From Zanthoxylum bungeanum (taxonomy: Eukaryota; Streptophyta; Magnoliopsida; Sapindales; Rutaceae), in NCBI GenBank assembly GCA_019454045.1, contig SKCR01049643.1:124001-188000 (forward strand): 64,000 nucleotides of DNA, written 5' to 3'. Below the pieces are notes generated by a model that searched no databases, was not told the DNA's origin, and saw only the letters and a list, made by a program, of their open reading frames with translations. The stretch's first letter is position 1; each line of letters opens with the position of its first letter. Positions 10,945 through 23,467 of the stretch are shown here, one piece after another. The position numbers and the translations under genes were made by a program.

Positions 10945-13900
10945 CGAGTGTCTAACACCCGAACTATGTACAATTCGCTCAAATTGCTGAGGAAAGGTTT
11001 TCGTCAGCGGATTTGCTTAATTATCGTCTGACGCGATTTACACGATCATCACATCGCCACGATGTATGATCCGAACGAATCAGATGATATAGAAGTATAT
11101 ATCTGGATCGTCGATGAGACCTTTAATTCCTTAGCTTGTGCTGACGCCTAGCTCAGCTGCTAACAGAACTATATCTAATCTAATTAGATTCACTTCGACC
11201 AAAAGACTTCTATTGCTGCCTCAGCTGCAGCAATAATCCGCAATCGTGTTTTATTCGGCAACAGTTATCTTGCTAGGAAGATTTCCAGCTCACTGTCCCT
11301 GTTATTCAAACTTTATAGTACCGTAGTATTTTAATTGTTTGGAAACTTGCAGTAGTGATCCCAGTCACTTCAAGTTCTCCATCTCCATAGTTTAAGACAA
11401 CATCTTTAGTTCTCTCAGATACTAACAGATGTTCTTAATGTTCAATCCAGTGACTATCACTTGGATTGACCAATTGTGACTCCATATGCTCGAAGCGTAT
11501 GAGACACCAATACAAGTACATTTTAAATGTACAATTTCCCAGAGAGTGTTAACCAACTCCAAATCTATCCAGTAGATCTTTATTCCTTGAATAAAGGTTG
11601 TTACTCCCCAGAATTCTACGGAGAATTCTATTGAAATAATATCTATGAAAGCCAAGCTTTCACTAATTGCTTTATGGGAATTTCATTGTCAGTGCCCTCT
11701 CCCACTAACCTCCTTATATACACAAGAATTATTTCGTTTTGAATTAAATCATAAACCATTATGATTATTTCAAAACGTCAGTTCCAAGAACCTTATGCTT
11801 GCATTGATCCAAACATGGATTGAATAACCCGCAAACCTGGTTTGTCGGTTATACAAAATCGTCAGGATGTTGTAAACATCCTCCAAAAGGTTTCCTTTTC
11901 AGGAAAGCGATTTTGATCTATAACTGGCAAATTTCATAAATGAAATACGCAGTTATCAACAAGCATTTTCAAAATGGATTTACCATGGCAACAGGTAAAA
12001 GGTTGAACCGTTATTAACACAATGTTGATAACGATACCTTTCCGTCAAAAGCCTAGCTTTGTACGTTGGTATGTTGCCATCCATGTATGTCTTCCTTGAA
12101 GACGTATAATGTACCAATAGGCCACAATGTTTTGTGGTACAACAACTAGTATCCATAATATCGTTATACATGGAATCCACTTCGGATTCATGGCACTTTG
12201 CCATAATAGGGAGTCGATACCTCGTATCACTTCCTCAAAATGTAGTCGGATGGATACCTCCATAAGATTGACATCTTTATGAGGTTAGAGCAGAAACCCA
12301 TACCCTAGGTTGTTTTCTGACTCTATCCGATCTACGAGTTTCTTGTGTATTTGAAGGTTAATGGTATAGTTTCATCATACATGAACTATTGTGTGTTCCA
12401 TTAAGGACTTCGTGCCTTGAACATATTACTCCGATTTTCATCGAGTATCACTATCCTCCCACTGACCACTGCTTATCGGTATTCCTCTTAGGAAACCGCA
12501 TGGTGAGCAACATCACATTGTTCTCATGTGAGATTTATAAGTACTATACTTATGGTTTCCCTTAGGATAACCTATATTGGCACTTATCCAATTTGGGTCC
12601 TTAGTTTGGGTATCATCCAAACGCTATGCCTGGCATACCCAATTATCAGGAATGAGAAACCTCGTTTCTTCCCTGTTCATATCCTATATGATATCTGTCA
12701 AACAGATATATATGGAACCTTATTCCAAATAAGTTTTGCACTGTAAATACATATCCTGTTGAAGGAAATAGTAGCTCCGAGCGACTCGTGATAAACCTTA
12801 TCATGTCCAACAAAAAATTCGGTTTTTGGTTCGGACACACCGTCTAACTGACGTGTCTCGGGAGGAGTCCTCATCTGAAAGAATACCGTACTCTTTCATG
12901 TACATATGAAACTTACTGCTTAAGTATTTACCAATACGGTCTTACCGTAGCGGCATAATACTACAGCCGATCTGTTTGTTTTCTTCGTGTCGAAACTTCA
13001 AAAGTTTCTGATCTGTGTTCTTCAAAAGAAACACATAACCACAACGTGATGCTACATCCGTTAAGGTCACGAAATATTCATGTTCACATCTAGCCTAGCT
13101 AGATATGGGCCCACTTACTTCACCATGAATAGGGCTAACAGATCGGTGGCCCTTTTACTATTACCAAGTAAATAGTATTTTAGGTTTTTAACCTAATAAA
13201 CTAGATTCGTAGACCTTATTTGAATAGTCAAATCAGTCCTAGTACCCACTCTTCAAAAGTGTGGATATACGAGTCTCGTTTAATTGTGTCCCAGACAACA
13301 ATGCCACAAATAAGTCTCTATTGATCAAATCAATTTGAGCTATTTATTTGTCATTTATATGTTTGAGATTTTATTTATATTCAAAATATAAATTATGTTA
13401 TTTACATCTAATGTATTTATCTCAGTATCATCTTTATATAATGAAAACACTTTAGTGTTCTAGAATATAAAGGTTTTATCCACATCGGATTAAACACTGA
13501 TATAGAGATAATGTCTCTAGTCAAACTAGTTACATTATAACATTTCCTAATTTAAGTACACACCCGAAGGGTAGTTCCTAAACTTAGGTATCTACGGTCG
13601 AAACAGCGACTTTCGTCCCGTTTCCAATTCGCAGAGAAATCTCGGCTTGAAGCCAGTATCCAGCCCACAGCGGATTCTGAACGTCAATACATATATGTAT
13701 TATGTACCACAGTAAGTATTTAAAATCCAATTTTAATGCTAGTAGTAAACACAACTTTGACAAATATTTTTAAAGTTAGAGCCTCTCCCTATCTTTAATT
13801 CCTTCGTGTCTTCCATATCCAAATGGTAGTCACTTTGGGATATGTCAATTACATTTTCAATATTTCACAACCTTTGGCCAAGCTTGGGTTTTAGAATATC

Positions 13901-13950
13901 GAAATGATGTGCACCTTGTGCTACATGCCCAATTGCAAACTTTGACTTTT
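10945..13950 (-). pseudogene. Decayed copia pol (integrase, RT, RNase H) of element 3
   Basis: No frame stays open for more than about 75 codons, but the order matches the polyprotein of element 6. From right to left it holds the protease/GAG-pre-integrase border near 13600-13700, GAG-pre-integrase near 13300-13400, integrase near 12800-13150, and the start of RT at 12045-12263 (HFEEVIRGIDSLLWQSAM, where element 6 has YEEAIQGIDSGLWQDAM). RT and RNase H fragments follow down to about 10950. Stops and indels interrupt every domain. The region where gag and its zinc knuckle should lie (13700-13950) is too decayed or deleted to read. Confidence 0.8.
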
Positions 13951-16751
13951 CTCCACTAGAATGGTCAATTAATTGCAATTTTAATACTTTTAAATCTAAA
14001 GATAGATTTATGATAAGTATAATAATTAAGCACTAAAGTCATCATCACATAAATCTTCCAAAGATTTTATGCTCTACTATTTGCTTAATTATGGGCTTAG
14101 TCATAATAAGTTATTTTATCAAATAAATTAACCTATTATTAATTCTCAAATGAAAATTAAATCATTTAAAACATTTAATCCAAGGATTATATATTTTAAA
14201 TATTCAACCTTTCAATTCTTTCTTGATTTCAATAGTCCAACTATTTAATCAATTTTAATAAGGTACTATTTATTATAATGATTACAATAATCCAATTATT
14301 TAATCAACTATAATTTTAATATTGATTACTATAATCTAATTATAAAATCAACTATCATTTTAATTCAATTATATTGATTACTATAATCCAATTACAAAAT
14401 CAACTATATATTGAATGAGTTTGTATATAGTCCAACTATATATATTTTTAAAAACAACATAAAATATTAGTCCAACTAATACTTTTGATTAATATGACGA
14501 GTAAAAAAAAATGAGCGTGTTTAGCGAGTATTCGAACGAATGTTTGCAAATTCAATACTTGCCTCCCACTATTTTTCGTCGAGCCTCTAACCCTCTGTCG
14601 AGTACTCGGGAAACCGTGTTTCCTAGTGGGCTAGGATCCCGTTAAATATCACACAATCTTGACTTTGGCCAACAAATTGTATGATAATTAACTAGGTAGA
14701 TCTCGAAGATCAATTGGATCTAATCCAACTCCTAGATCCAGTAGGTGGACATCCAAGTCCTAAACATATATCTTATATATGTCTATACATCGAATGTATA
14801 CCCTAACCCTTTTCCTCTGAATCAACTAGGCCTTGGCTTTGGCACAACAAACCTAATGATCCCAGTCAAGCGCGGACCCATTGACATGGAAGCTTCGTAA
14901 TCAATGTCAATGGACAAGAAGTGGTCTTGACTTTGGCCAACAAACCACAACTTGGACACGACACCGATATGGAACAAAGCCTCGTGATTAAAACACATCT
15001 TCGAAGGACAAGGGCTTGACTTTGGCCAACAACCCCTGCCAATCTAGGATCTTTAGTAAGAATCACTCAATGGAAGGAAAAACGCATGATATTTGATGAG
15101 GGCTTTTTCGCGTGCAAATTGGCTACCAATTTAATTATCTTTGTTAAGGTCTCATCATCATACACCCTTAAACATGCATTCTAAATACATAATAAAGCGA
15201 GTATGAAAATAAATAATAATGATATGCGGATGGATACTTAACACATTGATCCTAGATCAAATCTCTCCCTTTCTCACTCAAGCTAGCACTAGTATTACTT
15301 CTACCCGTTACACTACACTTCTAAAGAAACCTCATATACATAGAGGGGAATAGGTGAGAAGAGAATACAAAGAGAATAGAGGTGATAAGGCTGGACACGC
15401 AGGTCCAATTTAATAAATCGAATTTATTACAACAATTTCTAAAATTGCCCACCCGACTAATATCCATCCGATATACATTATTCATTCAACACAACCACGT
15501 ATTCACACACATAATCATGCTATCAATCAATCTAATCAAATTAATTAATCTGATAATTAAGTGATCATCCAATGTTCAAACAATGATTTGATTTTGTTCG
15601 AGTCAAACTCGTTTTTGCGAATAAGTACTTAAAGTACGAATTCATGAATTAAATTAAACTACATCATTAAATCTAATTTAACATGTATTTAATACTAATT
15701 CACTATTCAATTCCAAATTAAATATTACACTTTTATTTAATAAACCTTTTACGATTTAAATTCCAAATCTAATTGTAACGCGTCTCAAAGACCGATTAAC
15801 GTCCAACGTCAATTCAATTAAAGTCCAATGGGCTTTTGATTGATTTCTTAAGGCGTGGACTTTTGGTCAACTCGGGTCAAACCGATAACCAAAGTCCAAT
15901 CCGGGATTTACCCCATAAGCCCATAAATCAATCTTGGCCCATTAGGCCCAATTGAACTTTAAAGGTTCATTAAGTCGCATTTGGGCTTTATGGTCAAGGT
16001 TTTGGGCCCAATTGGATCCAATCCATTTGGCCTAAACCAAACTTGATAAATCAAGCCCAATAGGCCCAATTACAACAATTCAAGCCCAAATCCAATTTAA
16101 GCCTAAATAATTAAATTACACTAATCCAATTACGCAATTCAATTACCTAAAGTGCATTATATGATTAATCGACTAAATCAATATTTCCGAAGCACCAAAT
16201 TAGTCCAATTAATCATGCTTAATTCATTATCATATGTCCAACACACAAATTGAAAATCAAACCCATAAACATGCTTCAATGCTTTCGGCCAAGGAAGGTT
16301 ATTTTGTCCGATTTGAATTTAATCCGATTAATTACACAATTGACAACGTATTAACTTCCCGAATGATTTCATACACATCCAATGTTCATAAAATCAAAAT
16401 TACCAAGACATTCAATAGGGCTATACATTCGGCCAAGGTGAAGGAAATTGGGGATTTTTGTTCAATTCAAAATTCAATCAAATTGACTTCAAATTAACAT
16501 CATCCTATATCATTATAACTCATCCAATGAATTTAAAATGAAAAATTCCAAGAACTCCAAGACTCCTACACATTCGGCCAACATGAATAAATTGGGGAAA
16601 ATTATTCCAAATCAATTTTCAATAAATTGGTCCAACCAAAATGCAATCAAACATGTTATAAGCATACTTAAACAATCAATTTATTCAAATCATGCTCAAC
16701 AAACATTTACCCAAATTTTAAGCCCTACATTTTTCATGCTTGCAACATTAG
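13951..16751 (-). other. Element 3 non-coding leader
   Basis: Sequence between PBS and the pol remnant, collinear with the leaders of element 5 (39816-42120, opposite strand) and element 6 (61799-63956). It holds three clear copies of CTTGACTTTGGCCAACAA (14658, 14926, 15015, as read on the plus strand) and one variant (14831). AT-rich open frames at 16234-16497 and 16538-16780 have no family features. Confidence 0.7.
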
Positions 16752-16764
16752 CTCTTGATGCCAT
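16752..16764 (-). promoter_or_regulatory. Element 3 primer-binding site, degenerate
   Basis: On the minus strand the 5' LTR end ATTCAACA is followed by ATGGCATCAAGAGC, close to the TGGTATCAGAGC that pairs with initiator tRNA-Met in copia elements. The intact version is in element 5. The changes may weaken priming. Confidence 0.75.
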
Positions 16765-18785
16765 TGTTGAATTTTTCTAAGGTCCCAAGATCAAATCAAG
16801 ACATGAAATAATGCATGAATACATCAACGGAGGTAGCGGAATACTCACATTGATCGGTTATGTCGATTTGGAGACGATTCAAGCCCAAAAACGCACTGCC
16901 TTGATCACACCACTGCAACAGTCCACTGTCCTACAAAAACAGAAAATTGAGTGAAGAAACGGAGCTCCGAGCTTCGTCCAATGGATCCCGGCTCATGGGT
17001 GAACCTCCCTACCACCTTCGCAAGACTCGTAGTGTGCTAGCACTTGCGGTTTTCACCATGAAAACCCAACTCTTGGCTTCCCTTGCTCACGGTTTTTGGC
17101 TTCCAAAACCAGTAACATGTTTCAGTTTGGGCGTGAGGTGAGAAGAGAGAATGAGAGAGTTTGAATTGTGTATTAAGTTAAAAATGATTTACCAAAAATC
17201 AATTTATATTTATGCCATAATATTATTAAATTAATAATAAAATTATGACACAAAACATGCAATGGCTTAGAGTGTCAAACACTCAAACTCCATGCAATGA
17301 CATTGAGTGCAATGTACACAATCTACATGCAAAGCATTAGAATGACATGTGTCATGTGGGCCCCACACGTTTCCAAATGAAAGTGGGCCCACGTGCACTC
17401 ACGCGTTCGGGTTCGATATTTCCGAAATACCGAGCTTACGTCGCGACGTTAATTAAATCGAATTTAAATAAATAATTGCGCCTAGCGAAATTATTATTTA
17501 CGTCGCTAACGAATTAATTCTAAATTAACTCGTTTGCCCGAATTAAAATCTAATTTTAATTCCGCGTCGAAATCTAATTTCGTTTAATATATCGAATATA
17601 TTAATTTACCGATTAATTCCAAATTAATCGTTATCTCTCTCTTTAGACGACATTTTATCCCGGATAAAACATCTCCGTTATTAATCCTAGATTAATTTTC
17701 TCTCTCTTCTGTATAATCCCAGATTATTCAAGAGTACGAGTTGTGCTTCATCGGTGGATTATCGGGAAGCGACCCATGAGATCCCCGGATAATCTGGCAG
17801 TAAATACGGTTGTCGGAGTATCCGAATCACGTACGTACCAAGTACTACGTTCTACCGATTTACAAGACAAGGTCGACTCCTAGCAAAGCACCAAGTCTAC
17901 CTAATTCTCCGGACATATCCTATTAAAGAATATTAAGATCTGTATCAAGCGTAGTATACTAATGTATTGTGCATATCGGCCCAGTATCGGATAATCACGT
18001 GCTAGGGCTGGGGCTGGATAAGTGTCTGCCCCGTCCGAAACACATATCGGATATATGGTAACTAGTCTCTATAATCGGATATTCATGACCTGGTCATAAT
18101 ATCACGATTGGATGCGCATCTCTTAAGAGCACTAATACCGTATCCTGCGTGACATCATCTCCACTATGACTGGAGTGATACTTCCGTCTTGACATCACAT
18201 CCAATACACTACGATTCTCAATATACCCGGCATTGGCGTACACAGAACTAGTTACAGTCCTAGACGACCTCAACTAAAATATATCGATTGTCGTAAGCAT
18301 TAGCGATGTAAGTCTCAGGTTAAGACTATACACACCTACCTTGATTTCGGCCTCCCATAGACACATATTCATAATACCAATGGGATTCCGAGGGGTCTAT
18401 CCAGAGCGAAGCTGTTTCCCGTACCATCGGTGAAACACGACCTCCTATCGCACTTGCATAAGTATCCAACACTTATATATATGAGAACTATGCCGTTGTG
18501 TCCTCACAACGCACACAAGTGCAATACTAGCCTATTCCGCATTATCGATGTCCAGTCTCGATAATACTACGGCTAGGGATATTCAATGATTAATCCTTCG
18601 TGGACTGATACTGTCTCATATCATCTCAATCCAGGAACTAATCATAGGGACCTCTCTTCATTTATATATCTATGGTGATCTAATCACAAATGATGAGAGT
18701 GCAATTTCCTTATTACATAGTTAATTTGCTACAACAACACAATGATCTGTGCAAATAGTGACGCTATGGGTCATATTATCCAACA
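16765..18785 (-). repeat. Element 3 5' LTR
   Basis: Partner of 8900-10915 with the same ends. Most differences are single-base indels in short homopolymer runs, for example one extra A near 17181 and one extra C near 17660. These could be real or sequencing artefacts. Confidence 0.9.
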
Positions 18786-18790
18786 ATATA

Positions 18791-20600
18791 TTTTTGCAGC
18801 ATCTTTGATCCATGTAGCGAGCTTTGGGCTAATGACTCCCAAACCAGTTGGTTTTAGGGCACTATGTGTTAAAACACCCTTACAGACTTAATAACTCGGA
18901 TCTCTGACGTTTTTTTTTTTTTTTTTTACTCCATTGCTTTTTGAGATGCTTCCTCCAATTAAACTAGAGCACTGAATATTACAAACTTTTCAATTATAGC
19001 TCATGTTCGTATGTTACTATATATGTTGATAATACCTGCCAACTGAGCATATGAAGGTCCATTTTAGTCAGTTTTATGGAGAATTTACAAATTAAATAAT
19101 TTAAAAGGAAATAAACAAAAATTAACTCGTTTCGAAAATAGGTTTGAGATACGTCTCAGGAGTGGAAACTCCTTACTCAGCTATCTCTCACCAATTTCAC
19201 CCTTTTAGTCAAAATACAAAAAACACAAAATATTTTTGTAATTTTTGAAAATTTTTCAATTTTTTTTGTATTTTTCGAAAAATTTTGGACTAAAAATAAA
19301 ACAACACACAAACTAAAAACAAGGTACTGATAAACTAATTCCCTCCCCCAAACCTAAATGAGACATTGTCAATAATGTCTTAAATAATAGAAGAGAGTTT
19401 AGAAGGTAATACCTGATTAGCTGAAATTTTACAGGAAAAATAATCAATTAAGATCTATGTCCAATTTACAATTCTTACCACTGTCGTTATTTGACCATTT
19501 TTTTAGTAAAAAGTTTGGCAGAATCACCTCTAAAAACTCATAATTTCCCCAAAATTCACCCTAGAATTATCACCACACAACAAACTTCGCCTCCAAAATC
19601 TACGAATTCAATCAATTTCAACACCTCCAAAGTCCAAACAATCGAATCCAAAACTCCCAAATTTCCATATCACAGGTCTCCATTAATTTCTCAGATTTAC
19701 CGTTAACACTTTTGAAGACCCAGATCTGATTTGGCAGTAGTGGCTCCGGTGAGGCTCGGTTTTGGCAAGGGTTCGGCAAATGTGACTCGGCTCCGGTCCA
19801 GTTCCGACTATGGTCAGTTCGGTCTCTGTTTGGGTGGATCTCGGCGATGGCTCTTGGATTGGGTGAATCTTGGTCGAAGGTTGGAAGCTCGGCCATAGGT
19901 CTCGGTTGTAGGTGGTGGTGGTTCTTGTCGGATCTGTGGTTGGCAGTGGTAGTCGAAACCGGCGATGGTGAAGGTCGGCTCGGTCAAGATGGAGATTTCG
20001 GTGATGGTGATTGATTTCGAAGAAGAAGATGATGATGGGTTTGGCTCTTTGGTGAGTGGTTGCGGTTTGGGCGATGAGGGCTAGATGTGTCGAGATGATG
20101 ATGGGTCTTGGTTGGATGATTTGGTTCACGGTGGGGATGAAGGCTCGACTGTGGTGGTTGTGAGTTGAGAGAGAATGGTGAGATCTGTGAGGGAAATGGG
20201 TTCTGTTCTCGGCGGCTGCTGTTTTTGGGCCTGTAATCGATCCAGTGTCGCGACGCTGAAGTTTACCTGGCGTCGCGACGCTAGGATTTTTTATTTTTTA
20301 TTTGGCAAAACTAAGTCTTTCGACGGATAAATCCACAGGGATGCGTCTCGATAACTGAATCATTACTCTGCCGTCTCTACTGGATTGACTTTGTATCTTC
20401 GTGATTTTGTCAAATGTTTATTTTGAAAATTCCCGCTTGCACTGGCTTACTTTGTCCTGAAAAATTCCGTTTTTATTTTTCCTACAAAACTAACACACAA
20501 AATTAAAAAGTTCACACAAAATATGAAAAAAAAATTACAACAAATTGCATGGGTTGCCTCCCTGCTAGCGCTAAATTTTTCGTCTTCAGCCAGACGTGAC
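18791..20600 (-). other. Element 2 internal segment between gag ORF and element 3
   Basis: Mostly non-coding. It starts with the duplicated block matching 8795-8899, then a T run near 18911. A second PPT-like site is at 19341-19356. Bases 19650-20220 are GC-richer and strongly G-rich on the plus strand; the 148-codon minus frame there (19683-20129) is low-complexity histidine, threonine and arginine and looks fortuitous. A CpG palindrome pair lies at 20245-20282. Confidence 0.6.
19341..19356 (-). promoter_or_regulatory. Internal PPT-like site of element 2
   Basis: Minus strand ATTTAGGTTTGGGGGAGGG is very close to the 3' PPT of the same element (GTTAGGTTTGGGGGTG). It stands about 1.2 kb after the gag ORF and is preceded by GACATTATTGACAATGTC. 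It could serve as a second plus-strand priming site, or mark where a former 3' end or deletion lies. Function is inferred. Confidence 0.5.
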
Positions 20601-20613
20601 TGAAATCCATATG

Positions 20614-21876
20614 TTAAGGTTTCAATGTCGTTTTAGATGTCCGATTAAAGACAATCCCGTGAGCGTTGCTTTTGAATGGTCTCTTCCAACAATAAAATGG
20701 CAAAAAGAGTTTTGTCTCATTCAGTGCTCTTGCCACCTTTTTGCTCCTTGTTGTTCCAGTGGTTCCAGCAAAGAAAGAAATAAAATCAGGAGGTCTCGTA
20801 TGATGCTTGACTTGGAATGGAAATTCCATTCTGTCAAGCTTCTGGTTGATATCTTTGATTTGTACTCCCCAAAACAGCGATGTTTCTCCTGAATGCTCTG
20901 GATCTTTATTAAGGTCAGACATTTGCTCCTCCATTTGATCCGCTTCTTGTTCCACCTTTTCTTCACAGATGTATTTGAAAATTTCTGCATTCAGCTCTTC
21001 ATCTGTCATCTGTGAAATGCATACTGCAAAATTATCAACCTGAGGATGTGAAGAAATGTCAGATTTTAGGTCTTCATCCTCTGATCTGGGTGAAATGATT
21101 GGCTCAGGTAGATCTTCCTCAAACATTTGTGCAATGGAATCTCCAAGATCTTCGTTTTGAGGATATAGAATTCCATCCTCAATTTTTGATGCAGTTGGTA
21201 CAAATATTTCAGCTTCATCCTCGTCAGAATCTGAATAATAAAAATCAAATTGAGACTTTGCCGGTTCGGGCTCCTGAACTGATACCTCTGGTTGTTGATA
21301 TTGCTCAGCCTCCTCCTCTGTTGAAGTGTCATTGTGAACTGATTGGTTCTCGAAGGCTTCATCAGTGTCATCTGAAAATGGTTCTTGAGGTATGTAGTTC
21401 TGGTTTTCTGTTAATTGTCTTATTTGATCTGTCATCCTCTGTATGGATTCTGCGTTACTCTGAATTTGTGTATCAATTTGAGCTGTTTCAAACCAATCTT
21501 TGAGCATATGAATCATCTGTTCTTTCTCTGATGGTTCTGGTTGTTGGTAAAGATCAAAGGTAGATGGTGGATAAGATGGAAAATGTGGCTCTGTGAAATG
21601 TGATGGCTCTTCATAGCATGATTGTCTCCAGAAATTCTCCCACTCTGATCGATATATACATTGATCGCTCGGGTGGTTACTATCACAAATCACACATCTC
21701 CCCATTTCGTTCTGATGAACAAATGTAGTATTGCTTGGTTCTGGCATCCAGTGATAATCATTGGGCTGTTCAACAGGCCACAGAAAACCGGACTGTTGCT
21801 CCCAGATGTGGGGTGTATCTTCTTGTAAAGCTCGTAATCTCTCAATCTCCCAATAGTATTCCATTTTTTTAATCAC
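20614..21876 (-). CDS. Athila-like gag-derived protein of element 2, 420 residues, intact
   Basis: Uninterrupted ORF starting about 100 bases after the PBS, as expected for the first ORF of a retroelement. Near the N-terminus C61-x2-C64-x3-H68-x4-C73 (CVICDSNHPSDQC) is the short-spaced zinc knuckle seen in Athila gag. It is followed by proline-rich sequence (90-117), a likely coiled coil (118-158) similar to the segment after the knuckle in Athila gag, and a very acidic region rich in D, E, S and Q (165-310). The C-terminus is basic. The capsid-forming domain that normally precedes the knuckle is absent, so it may bind nucleic acid but probably cannot form particles alone. An open frame of this size in an element without pol suggests recent activity or selection. 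The start codon at 21876 is the first ATG in frame; an ATG four codons later is also possible. Confidence 0.75.
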   Translation of the reverse strand: MIKKMEYYWEIERLRALQEDTPHIWEQQSGFLWPVEQPNDYHWMPEPSNTTFVHQNEMGRCVICDSNHPSDQCIYRSEWENFWRQSCYEEPSHFTEPHFPSYPPSTFDLYQQPEPSEKEQMIHMLKDWFETAQIDTQIQSNAESIQRMTDQIRQLTENQNYIPQEPFSDDTDEAFENQSVHNDTSTEEEAEQYQQPEVSVQEPEPAKSQFDFYYSDSDEDEAEIFVPTASKIEDGILYPQNEDLGDSIAQMFEEDLPEPIISPRSEDEDLKSDISSHPQVDNFAVCISQMTDEELNAEIFKYICEEKVEQEADQMEEQMSDLNKDPEHSGETSLFWGVQIKDINQKLDRMEFPFQVKHHTRPPDFISFFAGTTGTTRSKKVARALNETKLFLPFYCWKRPFKSNAHGIVFNRTSKTTLKP

Positions 21877-21979
21877 CTGAAAAATAAAAGAAATAAATAA
21901 AAATTACAGATAAAAATAAAGAAAATTAGATACGAGAAAATTAGATAGCTTCAAAATTAACAACTCAAGAAAAATAAGT

Positions 21980-21996
21980 CCCCGGCAACGGCGCCA
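21980..21996 (-). promoter_or_regulatory. Element 2 primer-binding site, tRNA-Asp
   Basis: The plus strand reads CCCCGGCAACGGCGCCA, the 3' end of plant tRNA-Asp including CCA, six bases from the LTR. On the element strand this is the complement that the tRNA primes from. A tRNA-Asp primer is characteristic of Athila-type gypsy elements. Confidence 0.9.
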
Positions 21997-23393
21997 AAAA
22001 CTTGACCGGCGTAAACACACACGTATAACGCAAGCGCACGTATCGTTCAAGTAGTATAAAAATATCGATCCCACGAGGACTTAATTTCCACTGTTGTTAT
22101 TAATTATTGAATCTATTTATTTACAAATATCTAATTAAATGGAGAAGAGAATGATTGTTTGATTGGTTGAATGTGGTTTTGCACAATAAATAAATAAATA
22201 AAAAGACAAAAGAAAATACTAAGGAAAATAACAAAAGACACAAAGATCTAGGGTTGTGAATCCTTCTAATATCTTTTAAAAGATGAAGTGATTATTTTAT
22301 GTTTGTGTAATAAATCAGTTTACTAACCTAGAACACTAAATTATGCAAAAGCCTATGTCGATGGTCAGACGCAAATACCCAGTTTAACCCAATTGAACCA
22401 TATGTCTATGTCAACCAAATTATCTGGATTCATTAAGTTTAAGTTCCAATTATTGCTACCCCCACCCGACAGGTATATTCCTATCTTGTAAGGAAATCTA
22501 TTAAAGGGTTATTTATCCTCAAGGGAGATCGTGGGCTATTAAGTCTAAGGCTGAAACCTAAAATCCCTATGTCTAGTTCATTTTAGATTTACCACATCAA
22601 TCTTATTGGTGATCAGACAACAAGAAGCATTAAGATTAAGACTTAATAAGTAAACCTTTAAATTACCCAAACTATAAAATAACCCCTTATAAACTGGTGA
22701 TATAAGAATTCATCACAACCCCAGATAACTAACACATAACTAGGGCTAGTAAGAACTTAAAAGTAAAAGACATAAAGTAAAAATACTGAAAAGTAAAAGA
22801 CATAAAGTAAAACTGAAAAGTAAAATAAAATAAAATGCTAAGGTAAAAGGAATTACTTTTACTACTATTAATTTAGATATCTCCCATAAAATAATATATA
22901 AACTTGTGATAATATTACCAACCGACCAGTTTGGCGGTATCATGATTAAGTCAAATTGAGTCCAACCAGCCTTAAAGGCGGAACCAAAATTAAATTACCA
23001 ACCAACCAATCTGGCGGTATCCTTGATTAGTCAGGTTTAAACCAGATTAAAATTAATTTACCAACCGACCAATATAGCGGTATCCTTTTTAAGTCAATAT
23101 TTTAAATAGTAAATATATTATTTTTAAGGGAGATTAATCTAAATAGTAACAGTAAAAGAATTACCTTTCACCATAGCTGGGGAAGTTACATTCTCATGGT
23201 AAATAGTAAAAACTGTAAAAAGTAAAAATTAAAAATTAAATTACTATTATTACAAAACGTAATTAAAATTATTTACAAAACTAAAAATTAAAAACTAAAA
23301 AACTAAAAACTAAAAGAATCTAGAGAGAGAAACTCTCTCTTTAGATGGAATAGAAGAGAGAGAATGGTGTATTGAAATCTGAAATCTGAAGCT

Positions 23394-23403
23394 CTATTTA
23401 TAG
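23394..23403 (-). promoter_or_regulatory. TATA box of element 2 LTR
   Basis: Minus strand CTATAAATAG, a consensus TATA box. It is conserved at 4187-4196 in the other LTR and as a TATAAATA variant near 38897 in the solo LTR of the family. Transcription would start about 30 bases further, near 23365, in the AGAGAGAA-rich stretch. Confidence 0.75.
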
Positions 23404-23467
23404 GCAAAATTCGGTTTCCAGCGTCGCGACGCTGAAGGCTCCAGCGTCGCAACTCTGGAATAGTGAG

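Larger units (their letters stand above)
8900..18785 (-). mobile_element. Element 3: non-autonomous Ty1/copia element, recent
   Basis: LTRs 8900-10915 and 16765-18785 are nearly identical. A perfect ATATA duplication flanks the element (8895-8899 and 18786-18790). Orientation is minus: the PPT, GTGGGAGAT before TGTTGG, is at 10916, and a degenerate initiator-tRNA-Met PBS is at 16752-16764. Between them lie a heavily decayed pol remnant and a roughly 2.8 kb leader. Gag cannot be found. Fresh LTRs around dead coding mean it was probably mobilised by proteins from a relative such as element 6. Confidence 0.9.

Noticed and set aside
16234..16780. Two plus-strand ORFs of 87 and 80 codons
   Set aside because: AT-rich leader of element 3, antisense to the element and not kept in the leaders of elements 5 and 6.
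19683..20129. 148-codon minus-strand ORF rich in histidine, threonine and arginine
   Set aside because: Low-complexity composition caused by the G-rich plus strand. No recognisable domain, and in a part of element 2 where no gene is expected.
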